Origin: Streptosporangium subroseum
GTDB lineage: Bacteria; Actinomycetota; Actinomycetes; Streptosporangiales; Streptosporangiaceae
Direction of reading: 5' to 3'
Assembly: GCF_900188345.1 (NCBI RefSeq)
Contig: NZ_FZOD01000022.1
Span: forward strand, 76,249-140,248
Length of the DNA: 64,000 nucleotides
Position numbers and translations under genes: made by a program. This document shows positions 1-9,346 of this stretch, piece after piece (the stretch's first letter is position 1; each line of letters opens with the position of its first letter). Below the pieces are notes generated by a model, which was not told the DNA's origin, did not search any database, and saw only the letters and a list, made by a program, of their open reading frames with translations.

Positions 1-1072
1 CGAAATCGGCCTGTACGGCGTGCAGTTCCACCCCGAGGTCCTCCACTCGGACCACGGCCAGGCCGTGCTGAAGCACTTCCTCGACGCCGCGGGCTGCCGC
101 CCCTCCTGGACGATGCTCAACATCGTCGAGGACGCGGTCGAGGCGGTCCGCGCCCAGATCGGCCCCGAGGGCCGCGCCATCTGCGGGCTCTCCGGCGGGG
201 TGGACTCCGCGGTCGCCGCCGCCATGGTGCAGCGGGCCATCGGTGACCGGCTGACCTGCGTCTTCGTCGACCACGGGCTGCTTCGCAAGGGCGAGGCCGA
301 GCAGGTCGAGCGCGACTTCGTGGCCGTCACGGGCGTCAAGCTCCGCGTGGTCAACGCCCAGGAGCGTTTCCTCAAGGCGCTGGACGGGGTCAGCGACCCC
401 GAGGAGAAGCGCAAGATCATCGGACGCGAGTTCATCCGGGTCTTCGAGGACGAGCAGCGGGCCATCCTCGCCGACGGCCCCGTCGACTTCCTCGTCCAGG
501 GCACTCTTTACCCCGACGTGGTCGAGTCCGGCGGCGGCACCGGCACCGCCAACATCAAGTCGCACCACAACGTCGGCGGCCTCCCCGACGATCTGCAGTT
601 CTCGCTGGTGGAGCCGTTGCGCGCGCTGTTCAAGGACGAGGTCCGCCGTGCCGGCGAGGAGCTGGGCCTGCCCCCCGCGATGGTCTGGCGCCAGCCGTTC
701 CCCGGCCCCGGCCTGGGCATCCGCATCGTCGGCGCGGTCACCCACGACCGCCTGGAGATCCTCCGCGAGGCCGACGCCATCGCCCGCGAGGAGCTTTCCC
801 GGGCCGGTCTCGACCGGGAGATCTGGCAGTGCCCGGTCGTCCTGCTCGCCGATGTCCGGTCGGTGGGCGTTCAGGGCGACGGCCGCACCTACGGTCACCC
901 GATCGTCCTGCGCCCGGTCTCCAGCGAGGACGCCATGACCGCCGACTGGTCCCGCGTCCCCTACGACGTGCTCGCGCGGATCTCCACCCGCATCACCAAC
1001 GAGGTCCGCGAGGTCAACCGCGTGGTGCTCGACGTGACCAGCAAGCCCCCGGGCACCATCGAGTGGGAGTAG
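1..1072 (+). CDS. guaA: GMP synthase (glutamine-hydrolysing), C-terminal part
   Basis: The gene is cut by the left window edge; codons begin at base 2. It makes GMP from XMP, ATP and glutamine in the cytoplasm. The first visible residues (YGVQFHPEV) are the end of the class I glutamine amidotransferase domain, with its conserved catalytic His and nearby Glu. Next comes the ATP-pyrophosphatase domain with the P-loop SGGVDS (about base 188-210), followed by the dimerisation domain ending in KPPGTIEWE, the usual GuaA C-terminus. The order and ending match full-length bacterial GuaA, so only the N-terminus is missing. No coupled gene follows; about 720 bp separates it from the next convincing gene, which lies on the other strand. 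Confidence 0.97.
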   Translation, partial: EIGLYGVQFHPEVLHSDHGQAVLKHFLDAAGCRPSWTMLNIVEDAVEAVRAQIGPEGRAICGLSGGVDSAVAAAMVQRAIGDRLTCVFVDHGLLRKGEAEQVERDFVAVTGVKLRVVNAQERFLKALDGVSDPEEKRKIIGREFIRVFEDEQRAILADGPVDFLVQGTLYPDVVESGGGTGTANIKSHHNVGGLPDDLQFSLVEPLRALFKDEVRRAGEELGLPPAMVWRQPFPGPGLGIRIVGAVTHDRLEILREADAIAREELSRAGLDREIWQCPVVLLADVRSVGVQGDGRTYGHPIVLRPVSSEDAMTADWSRVPYDVLARISTRITNEVREVNRVVLDVTSKPPGTIEWE

Positions 1073-1387
1073 CCCAGGGGGCACGCGAGACCGTCGTGTA
1101 GTGCTGGGTCCGCAGCGTGTCCTTGGTGCAGGCGGTGAGCTCTGGGGTTCGGGGGTCTTTCGGGTCTTCACACCCTGGAAGGAGCCGCCCTCCTCATCTC
1201 ACGCCGCCAGGGCGGCGCGAATGCCTGGTGGGCCTTGGCGAGGACCACTGCACGATCGGGTACCTGAGGGTCGCTGCCGGTCCTCCCCGTCACCCTGCAT
1301 CGCGACTTATGGGGATCACGGTGTTATGCCGATGTTGGGGCTGGCGGCCTTGCCTTGTAGGTGCGAGAAGTGGTCTACCGGGTTGTG

Positions 1388-1573
1388 TTATGCGGATACG
1401 GATTGGGCGGTTGCCGGCGACGGCTCCTCGACCATCGGCGGCTTCAGGAAGCTGGTCCCCCAGGCGACCGCGATGGTGACCACGGAGAAGATCAGACCGG
1501 TGATCACGGTGGCGGAAGCGTTGTATGGGTCCGCGCGGCGAAGTACGCGAGCCCGGTTGGCCGGGCGAGATGC
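1388..1573 (-). pseudogene. Possible remnant: C-terminal end of a small membrane protein
   Basis: On the minus strand an open segment of about 61 codons runs from just after a TGA (1576-1574) to a TAA (1390-1388). It encodes a clear hydrophobic helix (TVITGLIFSVVTIAVAWGTS) followed by a charged, Pro-rich tail, which looks like real coding sequence. No start codon with a ribosome-binding site precedes the helix, and the frame is closed immediately upstream. I read it as a 3' fragment of a lost gene. The parent family is not recognised. Confidence 0.3.
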
Positions 1574-1665
1574 TCAAGGACTACCGGGACGGCCCACAGA
1601 ACTGAGCGTGGACGGCTTCGACGGTAGGTCTTCTTCCGGCGGTCGGATCCGCAGCGAGCAGACCA

Positions 1666-1714
1666 CAGATGCGATGGCCCCCGGCGAGAGTGTCGCCGGG
1701 GGCCATCGCATCTG
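1666..1714. terminator. Perfect 22-bp hairpin between guaA region and the glycosidase gene
   Basis: Bases 1666-1687 and 1693-1714 are exact reverse complements (22 bp, very G/C-rich core) around a 5-nt loop. It sits about 80 bp past the stop of the minus-strand glycosidase gene. There is no T-run on either side, which is common for actinomycete terminators. It could end transcription from both directions. Confidence 0.7.
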
Positions 1715-1792
1715 TTCACCGGAGAGGGAGAACCAGCGGGGTTGTGTCTGTCAGGCCGTATGCCGTGACGTCACGGCCTTGTGTGATCGCGG

Positions 1793-4582
1793 TCAGGGCG
1801 CCGCGATGGTGTAGGTCGATCCCGCCTGGGTGGCGAAGGTGATCACGTTGCCGCTGACGGTGGGGGTCACGGTCCCGCCGCCGACCCGGTTGATCACGAC
1901 GGTCTGACCCGGCCACGGGTTCTGCAGCTTGACGGTCTTGCCCGCCTCGCTTGTGATGTCGACGTAGGTGACGCGTCCGCTCTGGAAGGAGCTGGAGATC
2001 ACCAGCGCGTCCTTCTCCCGGAGCTTGACGAAGCTCGCGTTCTTGTTCGTCGGCCACACCGGGAACAGGCGCACGATGCCGTCGTCGCTCTGCAGGAGCA
2101 GGTTGTTGACGGCCTCCGTCGCTCCGCCCTTCTCCAGACCGTGGAAGTTGTCGCGGATGCGCAGGTTGGCGGCCATCTTCGTGGTGATCTGGTTCTTGAG
2201 CTGGTCGATCAGGCTCTGCGCCGGGTAGCCCACCCGGGCCGCCTGGGTGAAGACCTTGGGGAAGCTGTTGTCCTGGCCCCAGGAGTTCATGACGTTCAGC
2301 GTGTTGATGGCGATCTGGCGGTCGGCGGCCGGGGAGTTGATGCCCAGGACCTCTCCTGGGTGGATGAACTCCAGATTGACCGTGTTGTCGCCCGGGTGGA
2401 TGTTGCGGGTGTCGTTACCCGTGATCGTTCCCGGGTCGGCGAGCGCGTAGACGGTCTGCCCGTTGTAGACGGTCGTCGGAGTCGCCGGCAGGTGCTGCAG
2501 GATCTGCGTCCAGGTCGCCCTGTCCGCGGTGTCGACCCCCAGGTCGGTGCTCGCGTCGATGAGGCCCGTGAGGAGATACTTCAGCAGCCCGACGTCGGGG
2601 CTTGAGTTCTTTCCCCAGAGACCCTCGTGCGGGCCGGTGAAGAGGTTGTACCGCTGCGCGGCCGCGTCCCACTCCAGATAGTTCTTGAAGAAGGCGGCGA
2701 CCTCCTTAATGAAGGGGTAGGACTTCGTGGACAGGAAGTTCCTGTCCTGGGTGTAGTCGTAGTACGCGACGAACTGCGACGCGGTGAACAGGGAGTTGCC
2801 CACCTGCTGGTGGTAGTTGTCGTCGGCCGTCGACCCGAAGGGCCCGATTCCGACGGGGAAGAGCAGGCCGCTCGGCATCCCGCCGCTCGGGAACCGGCTG
2901 CTGATGTAGCTCGGATTGACGCGGGTGAGGTCCTGCTGCGCCCGGCGCCTCGCCTCGGGGACGTACGCGAGGATCAGGTCGTAGTAGGGCAGGGCGAGGT
3001 CTGCCCTGTTGCTGGAGTAGGCGCCGTAGAAGTTGGCCACGAAGTTGTAGTTCAGGTGCATGTCGCCGCTGAACTGGGGTGAGTCCGTGGTGGCCCAGAT
3101 CCCGTAGAGGCCGGGCGCGGTCTTGCCCGCCCTGCTGGAGGAGCCGAGCAGGTAGAGGGAGCCGTAGTAGTACTTCTCGAGCACGTCGTCGTTGAGATCG
3201 ACGTACGACGTGAGCCAGTACTGCTTCCACCACTCGACGTGCTGGGCGTAGAGGGTGTCGAGCGACGCGGGGGTCTGGCCGTCGACGATGGTCCGGGCGC
3301 CGGGGGCCGGGTCGGCGGGGTTCTGGCCGCCGCCGGCGACACTCGTCACGATGCGGACGGTCTGGCCGGGCTGGAGGTCGAAGACCATTTTTGCGGTGGC
3401 CCCGCTCGCGGACGGGCTTCCCACGAGGTTCGCGCCGATCGCGCGGGTGGCCAGTGACGCCCGGGAGACCCAGCGTGAGCCCGTGGGGGTCGCCCGCGTG
3501 GCCCACGTGGTGGTGCCCGACACACCAGAGGTGTTGGTGAAGCCCGACCGGGCGTCCTGGGAGCCTGACCAGGTCTGGGCCTGGAGTTGCGTCGCGGTGG
3601 AGCCGTTGGACGTGATCTGCGTCACCACGACGTTGTCGTTGGCCGCCGTCCAGGTCTTCATCGTGACGGGAACGCCGCCGATGGTCATCGTGGTGTCGAC
3701 GTCGCCCTTGAGGATGTTCTGCTCCTCAAGGAACGGGCCCGAGGTCGGCGGCGGTCCCGAGGTTCCCGGGCCGTAGAGCTCCAGCTGGCCGATGCGGGCG
3801 CGGGGGTTCTGCTGGGAGTCGGAGGTCGTGCCCTGGGTCGGTTCGCTGATGCTCAGCCGTACGTAGCGGGCGCTGACGGAGGTGATCGTCTTGTCGGTGA
3901 CGTTCGCCGTGTTGTTGACGACGGTGTCGGCTGCGGCCCAGGTCGTGCCGTTGACGCTGGTCTCCAGCACGAAGTTCTTCGTGTTGTTGGCCGTCTCACC
4001 GGACCGTGCCGCGCCGTCGTGCCTGACCACGTAGCGGGCGATGGTCTTGGCCGATCCGAGGTCGAGCCTGATCGACTGGGGTTTTCCGACCTCGGAGACC
4101 CAGCCCTCGTAGCCGGCGGCCCACTGCCCGTTCACCGCCCGGCTCGCCGGGAAGCTGGGGTGCGAGCTGGAGGCCGTCGCCGACGATCCCAGGGCGAGGT
4201 TCGCCGAGGGCGTGCTGCCGCCCGCGGGCGCGATCGTCACGCCGCCGAGCGCGACCAGGGAGGGCGACGGGTTGCCGGCCCAGAAGTTTCCCTTGGAGAT
4301 GTAGAACGTCTTGAAACCGTCACCGCCGCCGGAGGTGACGCCGATGTCGCCGTTGCCGAGGAGCGCGGTGTTGGGCATGCTCCGGCTGACGGCGTCGCTG
4401 TACGCCTGGTTGGTCCACTGACCCTTGATGCCGGTCAGCAGTTGCTGGACCTCGGTCCACTGTTGCGTCGGTGTGGGGGTTGCCGCCTGCGCTTGAGGCA
4501 TCAGCGCGAGGTTCGTGACAACCGAGACGGTGAGGACAACGGACAGGGTCCGCAGGGGGTGCCATCGTCGTTTACCGATCAC
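1793..4582 (-). CDS. Secreted GH95-like glycoside hydrolase with inserted F5/8 type C (discoidin) module
   Basis: About 929 aa. A Sec signal peptide (residues 1-33, ending AQA) makes it an exported enzyme. The N-terminal beta-sandwich begins with LLGNGDIGV and continues after an F5/8 type C-like carbohydrate-binding module (about residues 128-275) that seems inserted into it. The (alpha/alpha)6 catalytic part spans about 420-850 (FSGDMHLNYNFVANFYGAY, FIHPGEVLG), and a C-terminal beta domain ends the protein. The layout resembles GH95 fucosidase/galactosidase-type enzymes; substrate is not predictable. The GTG start at 4582 is chosen because GAAAGGA precedes it by about 6 nt and the signal peptide starts there; the longer upstream frame is low-complexity Pro/Arg. 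It is the last gene of the leftward sugar operon, 232 bp after the previous one. Confidence 0.75.
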   Translation of the reverse strand: MIGKRRWHPLRTLSVVLTVSVVTNLALMPQAQAATPTPTQQWTEVQQLLTGIKGQWTNQAYSDAVSRSMPNTALLGNGDIGVTSGGGDGFKTFYISKGNFWAGNPSPSLVALGGVTIAPAGGSTPSANLALGSSATASSSHPSFPASRAVNGQWAAGYEGWVSEVGKPQSIRLDLGSAKTIARYVVRHDGAARSGETANNTKNFVLETSVNGTTWAAADTVVNNTANVTDKTITSVSARYVRLSISEPTQGTTSDSQQNPRARIGQLELYGPGTSGPPPTSGPFLEEQNILKGDVDTTMTIGGVPVTMKTWTAANDNVVVTQITSNGSTATQLQAQTWSGSQDARSGFTNTSGVSGTTTWATRATPTGSRWVSRASLATRAIGANLVGSPSASGATAKMVFDLQPGQTVRIVTSVAGGGQNPADPAPGARTIVDGQTPASLDTLYAQHVEWWKQYWLTSYVDLNDDVLEKYYYGSLYLLGSSSRAGKTAPGLYGIWATTDSPQFSGDMHLNYNFVANFYGAYSSNRADLALPYYDLILAYVPEARRRAQQDLTRVNPSYISSRFPSGGMPSGLLFPVGIGPFGSTADDNYHQQVGNSLFTASQFVAYYDYTQDRNFLSTKSYPFIKEVAAFFKNYLEWDAAAQRYNLFTGPHEGLWGKNSSPDVGLLKYLLTGLIDASTDLGVDTADRATWTQILQHLPATPTTVYNGQTVYALADPGTITGNDTRNIHPGDNTVNLEFIHPGEVLGINSPAADRQIAINTLNVMNSWGQDNSFPKVFTQAARVGYPAQSLIDQLKNQITTKMAANLRIRDNFHGLEKGGATEAVNNLLLQSDDGIVRLFPVWPTNKNASFVKLREKDALVISSSFQSGRVTYVDITSEAGKTVKLQNPWPGQTVVINRVGGGTVTPTVSGNVITFATQAGSTYTIAAP

Positions 4583-4624
4583 GACATGTCCTTTCTCGAT
4601 GAGATCGGGGACGTCGCCCCGATC

Positions 4625-4795
4625 GAGCCGGGTGCCGGCCGGTTCCGGGCGGACCCGGCCGTTCCCCGGCGGATCCCGGAGGCCGGCCGGTTCCCCGGTG
4701 GTCGCCGGGTGCGGGCCGACTCCGATGGATCCCGGGCGCCGGCCGGCTCCGGTGGGTCCCGGTGCCGGCCGACGCCCGATGCCGTCGTGTCCTGC
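4625..4795. repeat. Degenerate G/C-rich direct repeats between the two glycosidase genes
   Basis: The spacer contains several imperfect copies of a motif around GCCGGCCGGYTCC followed by GGTGGRTCCCGG, at spacings of roughly 25-50 bp. The copies lie in the 3' flank of the upstream minus-strand gene. They resemble the other post-gene repeats in this window. No open frame with coding character crosses them. Confidence 0.5.
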
Positions 4796-4814
4796 GGTCG
4801 TACGATCGTGCGGT

Positions 4815-7538
4815 CTAGCGGGGTGAGGTCTCACCGGGCAGCCCCGGGGGAGGGGAGGCCGGTGCGACGTTGAGGTTGGACAGCACTCCGACGCCGGGCA
4901 CGCGCCCGGCGGCCGGCGCGACCGAGGCGGTGCCGAGGTCGGCGAATGTGGGGTCGACGTCGAACAGCGCGATGACCGCCTCGGCGGTGGCCGCCCCGCC
5001 GATGGACTCGCGGTTGGAGACCCCTCGTTCCGCGACCCGCACGCGGACGGGATCGCCGTCGAGGACCTCCATCGCCTGTCCCCAGAGCGCACCGGACGCC
5101 GACTGCGGGGTCAGTCTGAGCAGGGCGATGGCCAGGTCACGGCGGCCGAGCTTGGCGAATCCGTTCGCCGTCACCCCCGGCCACGCGCAGAACGCCCCTC
5201 CCGCGCCGTGGTCCGGGCGGTCGGAGAAGGAGGCGATGGGATCGTCCGGCGACAGAGCCCTCATCCAGGTGCCCGTCAGAAGGTGCTCGGTGACGAACGT
5301 GACCATGTCGCGGCGCTGGGTCTCGCTGAGGTCGTCGTGCATGGCGGCGGCCACCAGACCGAAGTCCAGGGAGTGGCCGATGGTCTCGACGCCGTCCGGG
5401 TGGCGGATCGACCAGCGTCCGCCCTCGGCGTAGAGGTCGAGCACCGCGTCGGCGAGCGTGCGGGCCTCCGCCTCCGCGCGGACGGCGTCGTCGTCGCGGC
5501 CGCGGAAACGGAGCAGGGCCGCCAGCGAGCGCATCATGGCCACGTAGGCGGCGTTGAACGAGGTGACGACGTTGATGTAGTTGGGGACGCATTCGAGGAG
5601 CCGCCAGGAGTCGTCGCCGAAGTCGGCCAGGACACCCCCGGTGGCCTCCCTGCGCCTGCCCTTCCAGCCGTAGGCGAGCCGCTCCAGGTGGTCGGCGACG
5701 GTGTCCCGACCAACTCGCTCGTCGAGGAACGCGAGGTCGCCGCTGACACAGATGTAGTGCTCCACCAGCCGGAACAGCGAGCAGTCGTTGGCGGCGTAGT
5801 AGTTGCCGAGCGGGCCTCCGTTCCTGGCGTCGATGCCGAACGAGTCTCCGTAGGGGCCGCTCAGGACGCGCCGGAGCCATGACTTGAGCCCGGCGGGTTC
5901 CAGGAGCGCGTACATGCGGCTCCACTCGGAGTGGTCCCAGTAGAAGGTCGTCGTGGGGCCGAGCCGGGGCCCTCCGGTGAGGAAGATCGGCTCACTCGGG
6001 CTCGCGTACAGGTTGCGCATGTACAGCACGGTCAGCGCGCCCATGTAGTAGGCCCGCGCGAGCTCCGGATCGTCGGCCCGCAGCGCGGGCAGATGCCCGC
6101 TGAAGTCGTCGTTTCCCGGGGTGAACATGTTGTCCCAGTGCCGGCGCATGCCCTGCTCGGTGCCGCGGAGGACATCGGTGAAGGCGCCGGCCGTACGGCC
6201 CGCCGCGGCGGTGACGTCGGCCTGGTCGGTCCCGTAGGCGCACACGACACCGATGGTGCGGGTCTCGCCGGGGCCGAGGGTGAGGGACCAGCTCGCCTGC
6301 GCGCCGCTTCCGAGCTCGCGGATCTCGGTGGGCTCCGTGTCGAAGGCGTAGGCCGCCCGCGCCGGTGAGCGCAGGTCGGTGACCGCGACGGCGCCGTCGG
6401 CGATCGACGAGCTCCAGCGTCGCGACAGCGACCAGTGCCGGGTCGTCGCCACCTCGCGGTCGTCGAGTACGAGGGTGACCTGCTGCTCGCCGAGGACGAC
6501 CGAGACCGCGTGCCACCGCCCGGCGGTCAGGGAGGGGGCGTCGGCGTGCTCCCGTTCGCCGGAGATGCCGAACCAGAGCCGGCCTCCGTCGAGGCCGAGC
6601 TGGAGCGAGTCCGGGTGGTTGCCGTGGGTGAGGATGACGCCGTCGCCCTCCGGCGTGGACGGGCGGAACTCGAAGCTCAGCACGAGACCGTCGCGCAGCT
6701 CGAACTCGTCGCCGTCCAGCGTCCGTTGCGTCGACGGCTCCAGCTCGGCGTCGCCGGCGAACACGAAGACCGGGTCGCCGCCGGACGCGGGGAGGCACCG
6801 GATGTCGCGGATCGTGCCGCCGGCCGAGTCATACCGGGGGAGGACCTTGTCCTGGCTGAAGTGCGAAGGCAGCTCGTACTCCAGCAACATGGCCGCGTCG
6901 GCCTCGTCCCGCTGGATTCCGGGGACCCGCGGCCGGCCCAGGCGCATCCGCCGCGGTCCCGCGCCGAGCAGGTAGGGCAGGTGCTCGCTCTGGGCGCGGG
7001 TCGTGTCGCGGATCCGTTCCAGGGTGACGAAGTCGTGGTAGTCGCCCTCGGTCCACGGCACGTCGTAGAGCCAGCCCCAGCCCACCTCCGAATGGGACAT
7101 CATCGCGAACAGGTCCTGGCTGACCGTGCAGGTCCAGGGGACGGCCCGTTCGTTGGTGACATCGACCTGCCAGAGCAGCAGGTTCTCCGACAGGGCCATG
7201 CGCGTGTCCGACCGTACGGTCACCTCGGCGGAGCGATGCTCCCGCTGCACGCCCCAGGGCTTCCACCGGTAGCGCTGCGCGGCGAGCGCGACTCCGTCGA
7301 GGCGGAGAACGCCGGTGTGGTAACCGAGGGAGAAGGGCGGAGCCGCCACCCAGGACAGCGACGTGAGGTCGTGGTTGACATGGCCCTGGCCGCGCTGGTT
7401 GCGCAGGGACGGCAGGTGCGCGAGCTCGGAGGCGTCCATCCACTCGCCGGCGACGTCGTCCAGGTCGGGGACGCCCGCGGGCCGCCCCTCGGCGGAGGGG
7501 CGGGTGGAGGGCGCCTCGCTGAAAGTGTCCGTTTTCAT
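4815..7538 (-). CDS. Cytoplasmic six-hairpin glycosidase with inserted LamG-like module
   Basis: About 907 aa, no signal peptide, so it should act in the cytoplasm on imported oligosaccharide. Residues about 50-270 and 395-450 form a beta-sandwich typical of (alpha/alpha)6 glycosidases. Between them, at about 278-370, lies a LamG/concanavalin-like segment (GLVLSFEFRPSTPEG, GRLWFGISGE, GRWHAVSVVL). The helical-barrel catalytic part runs from about 490 to 860 (TTFYWDHSEWSRMYALLEPAG, ANDCSLFRLVEHYI). I cannot assign a GH family or substrate. The ATG at 7538 lies 2 nt after the stop of the permease gene, so translation is probably coupled. A longer N-terminal frame exists but overlaps the permease and is not protein-like. 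Confidence 0.7.
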   Translation of the reverse strand: MKTDTFSEAPSTRPSAEGRPAGVPDLDDVAGEWMDASELAHLPSLRNQRGQGHVNHDLTSLSWVAAPPFSLGYHTGVLRLDGVALAAQRYRWKPWGVQREHRSAEVTVRSDTRMALSENLLLWQVDVTNERAVPWTCTVSQDLFAMMSHSEVGWGWLYDVPWTEGDYHDFVTLERIRDTTRAQSEHLPYLLGAGPRRMRLGRPRVPGIQRDEADAAMLLEYELPSHFSQDKVLPRYDSAGGTIRDIRCLPASGGDPVFVFAGDAELEPSTQRTLDGDEFELRDGLVLSFEFRPSTPEGDGVILTHGNHPDSLQLGLDGGRLWFGISGEREHADAPSLTAGRWHAVSVVLGEQQVTLVLDDREVATTRHWSLSRRWSSSIADGAVAVTDLRSPARAAYAFDTEPTEIRELGSGAQASWSLTLGPGETRTIGVVCAYGTDQADVTAAAGRTAGAFTDVLRGTEQGMRRHWDNMFTPGNDDFSGHLPALRADDPELARAYYMGALTVLYMRNLYASPSEPIFLTGGPRLGPTTTFYWDHSEWSRMYALLEPAGLKSWLRRVLSGPYGDSFGIDARNGGPLGNYYAANDCSLFRLVEHYICVSGDLAFLDERVGRDTVADHLERLAYGWKGRRREATGGVLADFGDDSWRLLECVPNYINVVTSFNAAYVAMMRSLAALLRFRGRDDDAVRAEAEARTLADAVLDLYAEGGRWSIRHPDGVETIGHSLDFGLVAAAMHDDLSETQRRDMVTFVTEHLLTGTWMRALSPDDPIASFSDRPDHGAGGAFCAWPGVTANGFAKLGRRDLAIALLRLTPQSASGALWGQAMEVLDGDPVRVRVAERGVSNRESIGGAATAEAVIALFDVDPTFADLGTASVAPAAGRVPGVGVLSNLNVAPASPPPGLPGETSPR

Positions 7539-7540
7539 GG

Positions 7541-8380
7541 TCACTTCGACGACCCGGAGGTGAGACCGGCGATGAACTGCTTCTGCACGAACAGGTAACC
7601 CACCACCGGCACGATCGCGGCGAGGAACATGATGCCGAACAGCTGTCCGTAATCCACGGAATATTGACCAATCGTCAGGTACAGGCCGGTTGTGATGGTC
7701 TGACCCTGTAGCGGGCCGAGAATGAACAGCGGATTCAGGAAGTCGTTCCAGATCCACAGCGAGGAGAAGATCGCGACCGTCGCCGTGGCGGGCCGGACCA
7801 GGGGCATGACGATCCCCCACCAGATCCGCAGCCCGCTGGCGCCGTCGAGGCGGGCGGCCTCGATGATCTCGTTCGGAACGGCTCGCATGAAGCCCACGTA
7901 CACGAACACCGCGAAGGAGAGGTAGCCGCCGCCCAGGTTGGAGAGGATCAGCCCGGGATAGCTGTGATCGAGGCCGAAGAACGTCAGGATCTGGATGGTG
8001 GGCAGCAGGATGACCTGCGGCGGGATCATCAGACCGGCCGCGAGCAGGGCGAGCACCGCCGCCCGTGCCTTCGTCTTCCTCCGGGAGATGTAGAAGCTGA
8101 ACGCGGAGGCGAGGGGGATGAGCAGCGCCACCGAGAAGACGACGTCGATCAGGGAGTTCTGCAGGCCGAGCTGGATGAGGCCGTCGGGCCTGGCCAGCGC
8201 GGTGCTCAGGTTGTCGATCGTCGGCGGGATCGGCAGTGCTTCGGGGCTTTCGAGGATCTGCGACTGCGCCTTGAAGGCGTTGACGATCGTCAGGTAGATC
8301 GGGGCGACGAACAGCAGGGTCACGACACCCGCGATGACGAGGCGTGCCCGGGAGCGCAGCACGTCGTTGATGGCGGTCAA
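7541..8380 (-). CDS. Carbohydrate ABC transporter permease (MalG type)
   Basis: 279 aa inner-membrane subunit of a CUT1-type sugar importer. It shows six predicted membrane segments and the cytoplasmic EAA loop (EAARLDGASG followed by IVMPLVRP) that contacts the ATPase. The C-terminal segment PVVGYLFVQKQFIAGLTSGSSK is typical of MalG-like proteins. The start ATG overlaps the stop of the partner permease by 4 nt (8377-8380), and the stop lies 2 nt before the downstream glycosidase. No ATPase gene is present, so a shared MsiK-type ATPase elsewhere in the genome is likely, as known for actinomycete CUT1 systems. Confidence 0.93.
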   Translation of the reverse strand: MTAINDVLRSRARLVIAGVVTLLFVAPIYLTIVNAFKAQSQILESPEALPIPPTIDNLSTALARPDGLIQLGLQNSLIDVVFSVALLIPLASAFSFYISRRKTKARAAVLALLAAGLMIPPQVILLPTIQILTFFGLDHSYPGLILSNLGGGYLSFAVFVYVGFMRAVPNEIIEAARLDGASGLRIWWGIVMPLVRPATATVAIFSSLWIWNDFLNPLFILGPLQGQTITTGLYLTIGQYSVDYGQLFGIMFLAAIVPVVGYLFVQKQFIAGLTSGSSK

Positions 8381-9267
8381 AAGTTCACCTCACGGCGGCG
8401 AAGGAGGCTCGTGACCGACAGGGCGATGGCCGCGGACATGGCGAGCACCAGCATCGCGACCGCCGAGGCGTATCCGAAGCGGTTGTCGGTGAAGGCGAGC
8501 TTCACGATGTAGAGCGCGGTGGATCGGGTGGAGTTCGCGGGGCCGCCTCCGGTGAGGACGGTGATGACGTCGTAGAGCTTCAGCACCGTGATCAGTGAGA
8601 TCGTGACGCTGATGGTCATCCCGGGAGCGATCAGCGGGAACGTGATCCTGGTGAACCTCTGCCACGTGGTGGCGCCGTCGATGGCGGCCGAGTCGTACAG
8701 CTCCACCGGGACTCCCTGCAGGGCGGCGAGATACACGACGGTCGTGAAACCGGTGAGGATCCAGGTGACGACGACGCCGATGGACAGCAGCGCGAGGTTC
8801 GGGCTGCCGAGCCAGGCGATCGGCGAGTCGATCAGCCCGATGCGTTGCAGGGTGACGTTCAGCAGGCCCTGCTGGGTCAGGATCGTCTGCCACACGAAGC
8901 CGACGATCACTCCGGACAGCACCTGGGGCAGGAACGCGATCGTCCTCATGACCCGGTAGCTCAGGTTGGTGCGGTTCAGCATCATCGCGAACGCGATGCC
9001 GATGGCGTTGGCCGCGATCGTGACCCCCACCGCGAGGATCAGGGTGAAGCCGAGGCTGGCGTGGAGCTGATCGTCGTGGATCATCTCGCCGTAGTTGTCC
9101 AGGCCCACAAAACCGCTGGTGGCCCGCAACGGGTTCTCGTCGGTGAAACTGCTTTTGAGGCTGAGCAGGAGCGGTAGCACGAGGAAACACAGGTACAGGC
9201 CGAAAGCCACGGCGGCTAATCCGAAGAGTCCGTTGTCCCTGCTTGCTCGACTCTTCCGAGTCCGCAT
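8377..9267 (-). CDS. Carbohydrate ABC transporter permease (MalF type)
   Basis: 296 aa inner-membrane subunit of the same importer. Six membrane segments are visible, with the EAA-loop version DSAAIDGATTWQRFTRITFP near residue 195 and the usual MalF-like TGGGPANSTRSTALYI segment before the last helices. An AGGAAG stretch lies about 5 nt upstream of the ATG. The gene follows the binding-protein gene by 79 bp and overlaps the MalG-type gene by ATGA, so the two permeases are translationally coupled. Confidence 0.93.
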   Translation of the reverse strand: MRTRKSRASRDNGLFGLAAVAFGLYLCFLVLPLLLSLKSSFTDENPLRATSGFVGLDNYGEMIHDDQLHASLGFTLILAVGVTIAANAIGIAFAMMLNRTNLSYRVMRTIAFLPQVLSGVIVGFVWQTILTQQGLLNVTLQRIGLIDSPIAWLGSPNLALLSIGVVVTWILTGFTTVVYLAALQGVPVELYDSAAIDGATTWQRFTRITFPLIAPGMTISVTISLITVLKLYDVITVLTGGGPANSTRSTALYIVKLAFTDNRFGYASAVAMLVLAMSAAIALSVTSLLRRREVNF

Positions 9268-9346
9268 GTCACTTCCTTCAGGCCCGTGTCGAGGACTTCG
9301 AAAGGAGGTGCCTCAACACGGGTCGTCGTTCGTCGGCCGGTGGGGA

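Larger units (their letters stand above)
1073..1792. other. Intergenic stretch downstream of guaA
   Basis: About 720 bp without a convincing complete gene. Open frames exist on both strands, but their translations are Arg/Gly/Pro-rich or lack family signatures and have no ribosome-binding sites. It holds a possible decayed membrane-protein tail (1388-1573, minus) and a perfect long hairpin (1666-1714). The rest shows nothing I can name. Confidence 0.6.

Noticed and set aside
1101..1814. Plus-strand 237-codon ORF after guaA
   Set aside because: No ribosome-binding site, no domain, mixed composition, and it runs through the long hairpin and into the 3' end of the opposite gene.
4583..5092. N-terminal extension of the secreted glycosidase by 170 residues
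   Set aside because: The extension is Pro/Arg/Ser low-complexity from repeat DNA, and a signal peptide plus ribosome site define the start at 4582.
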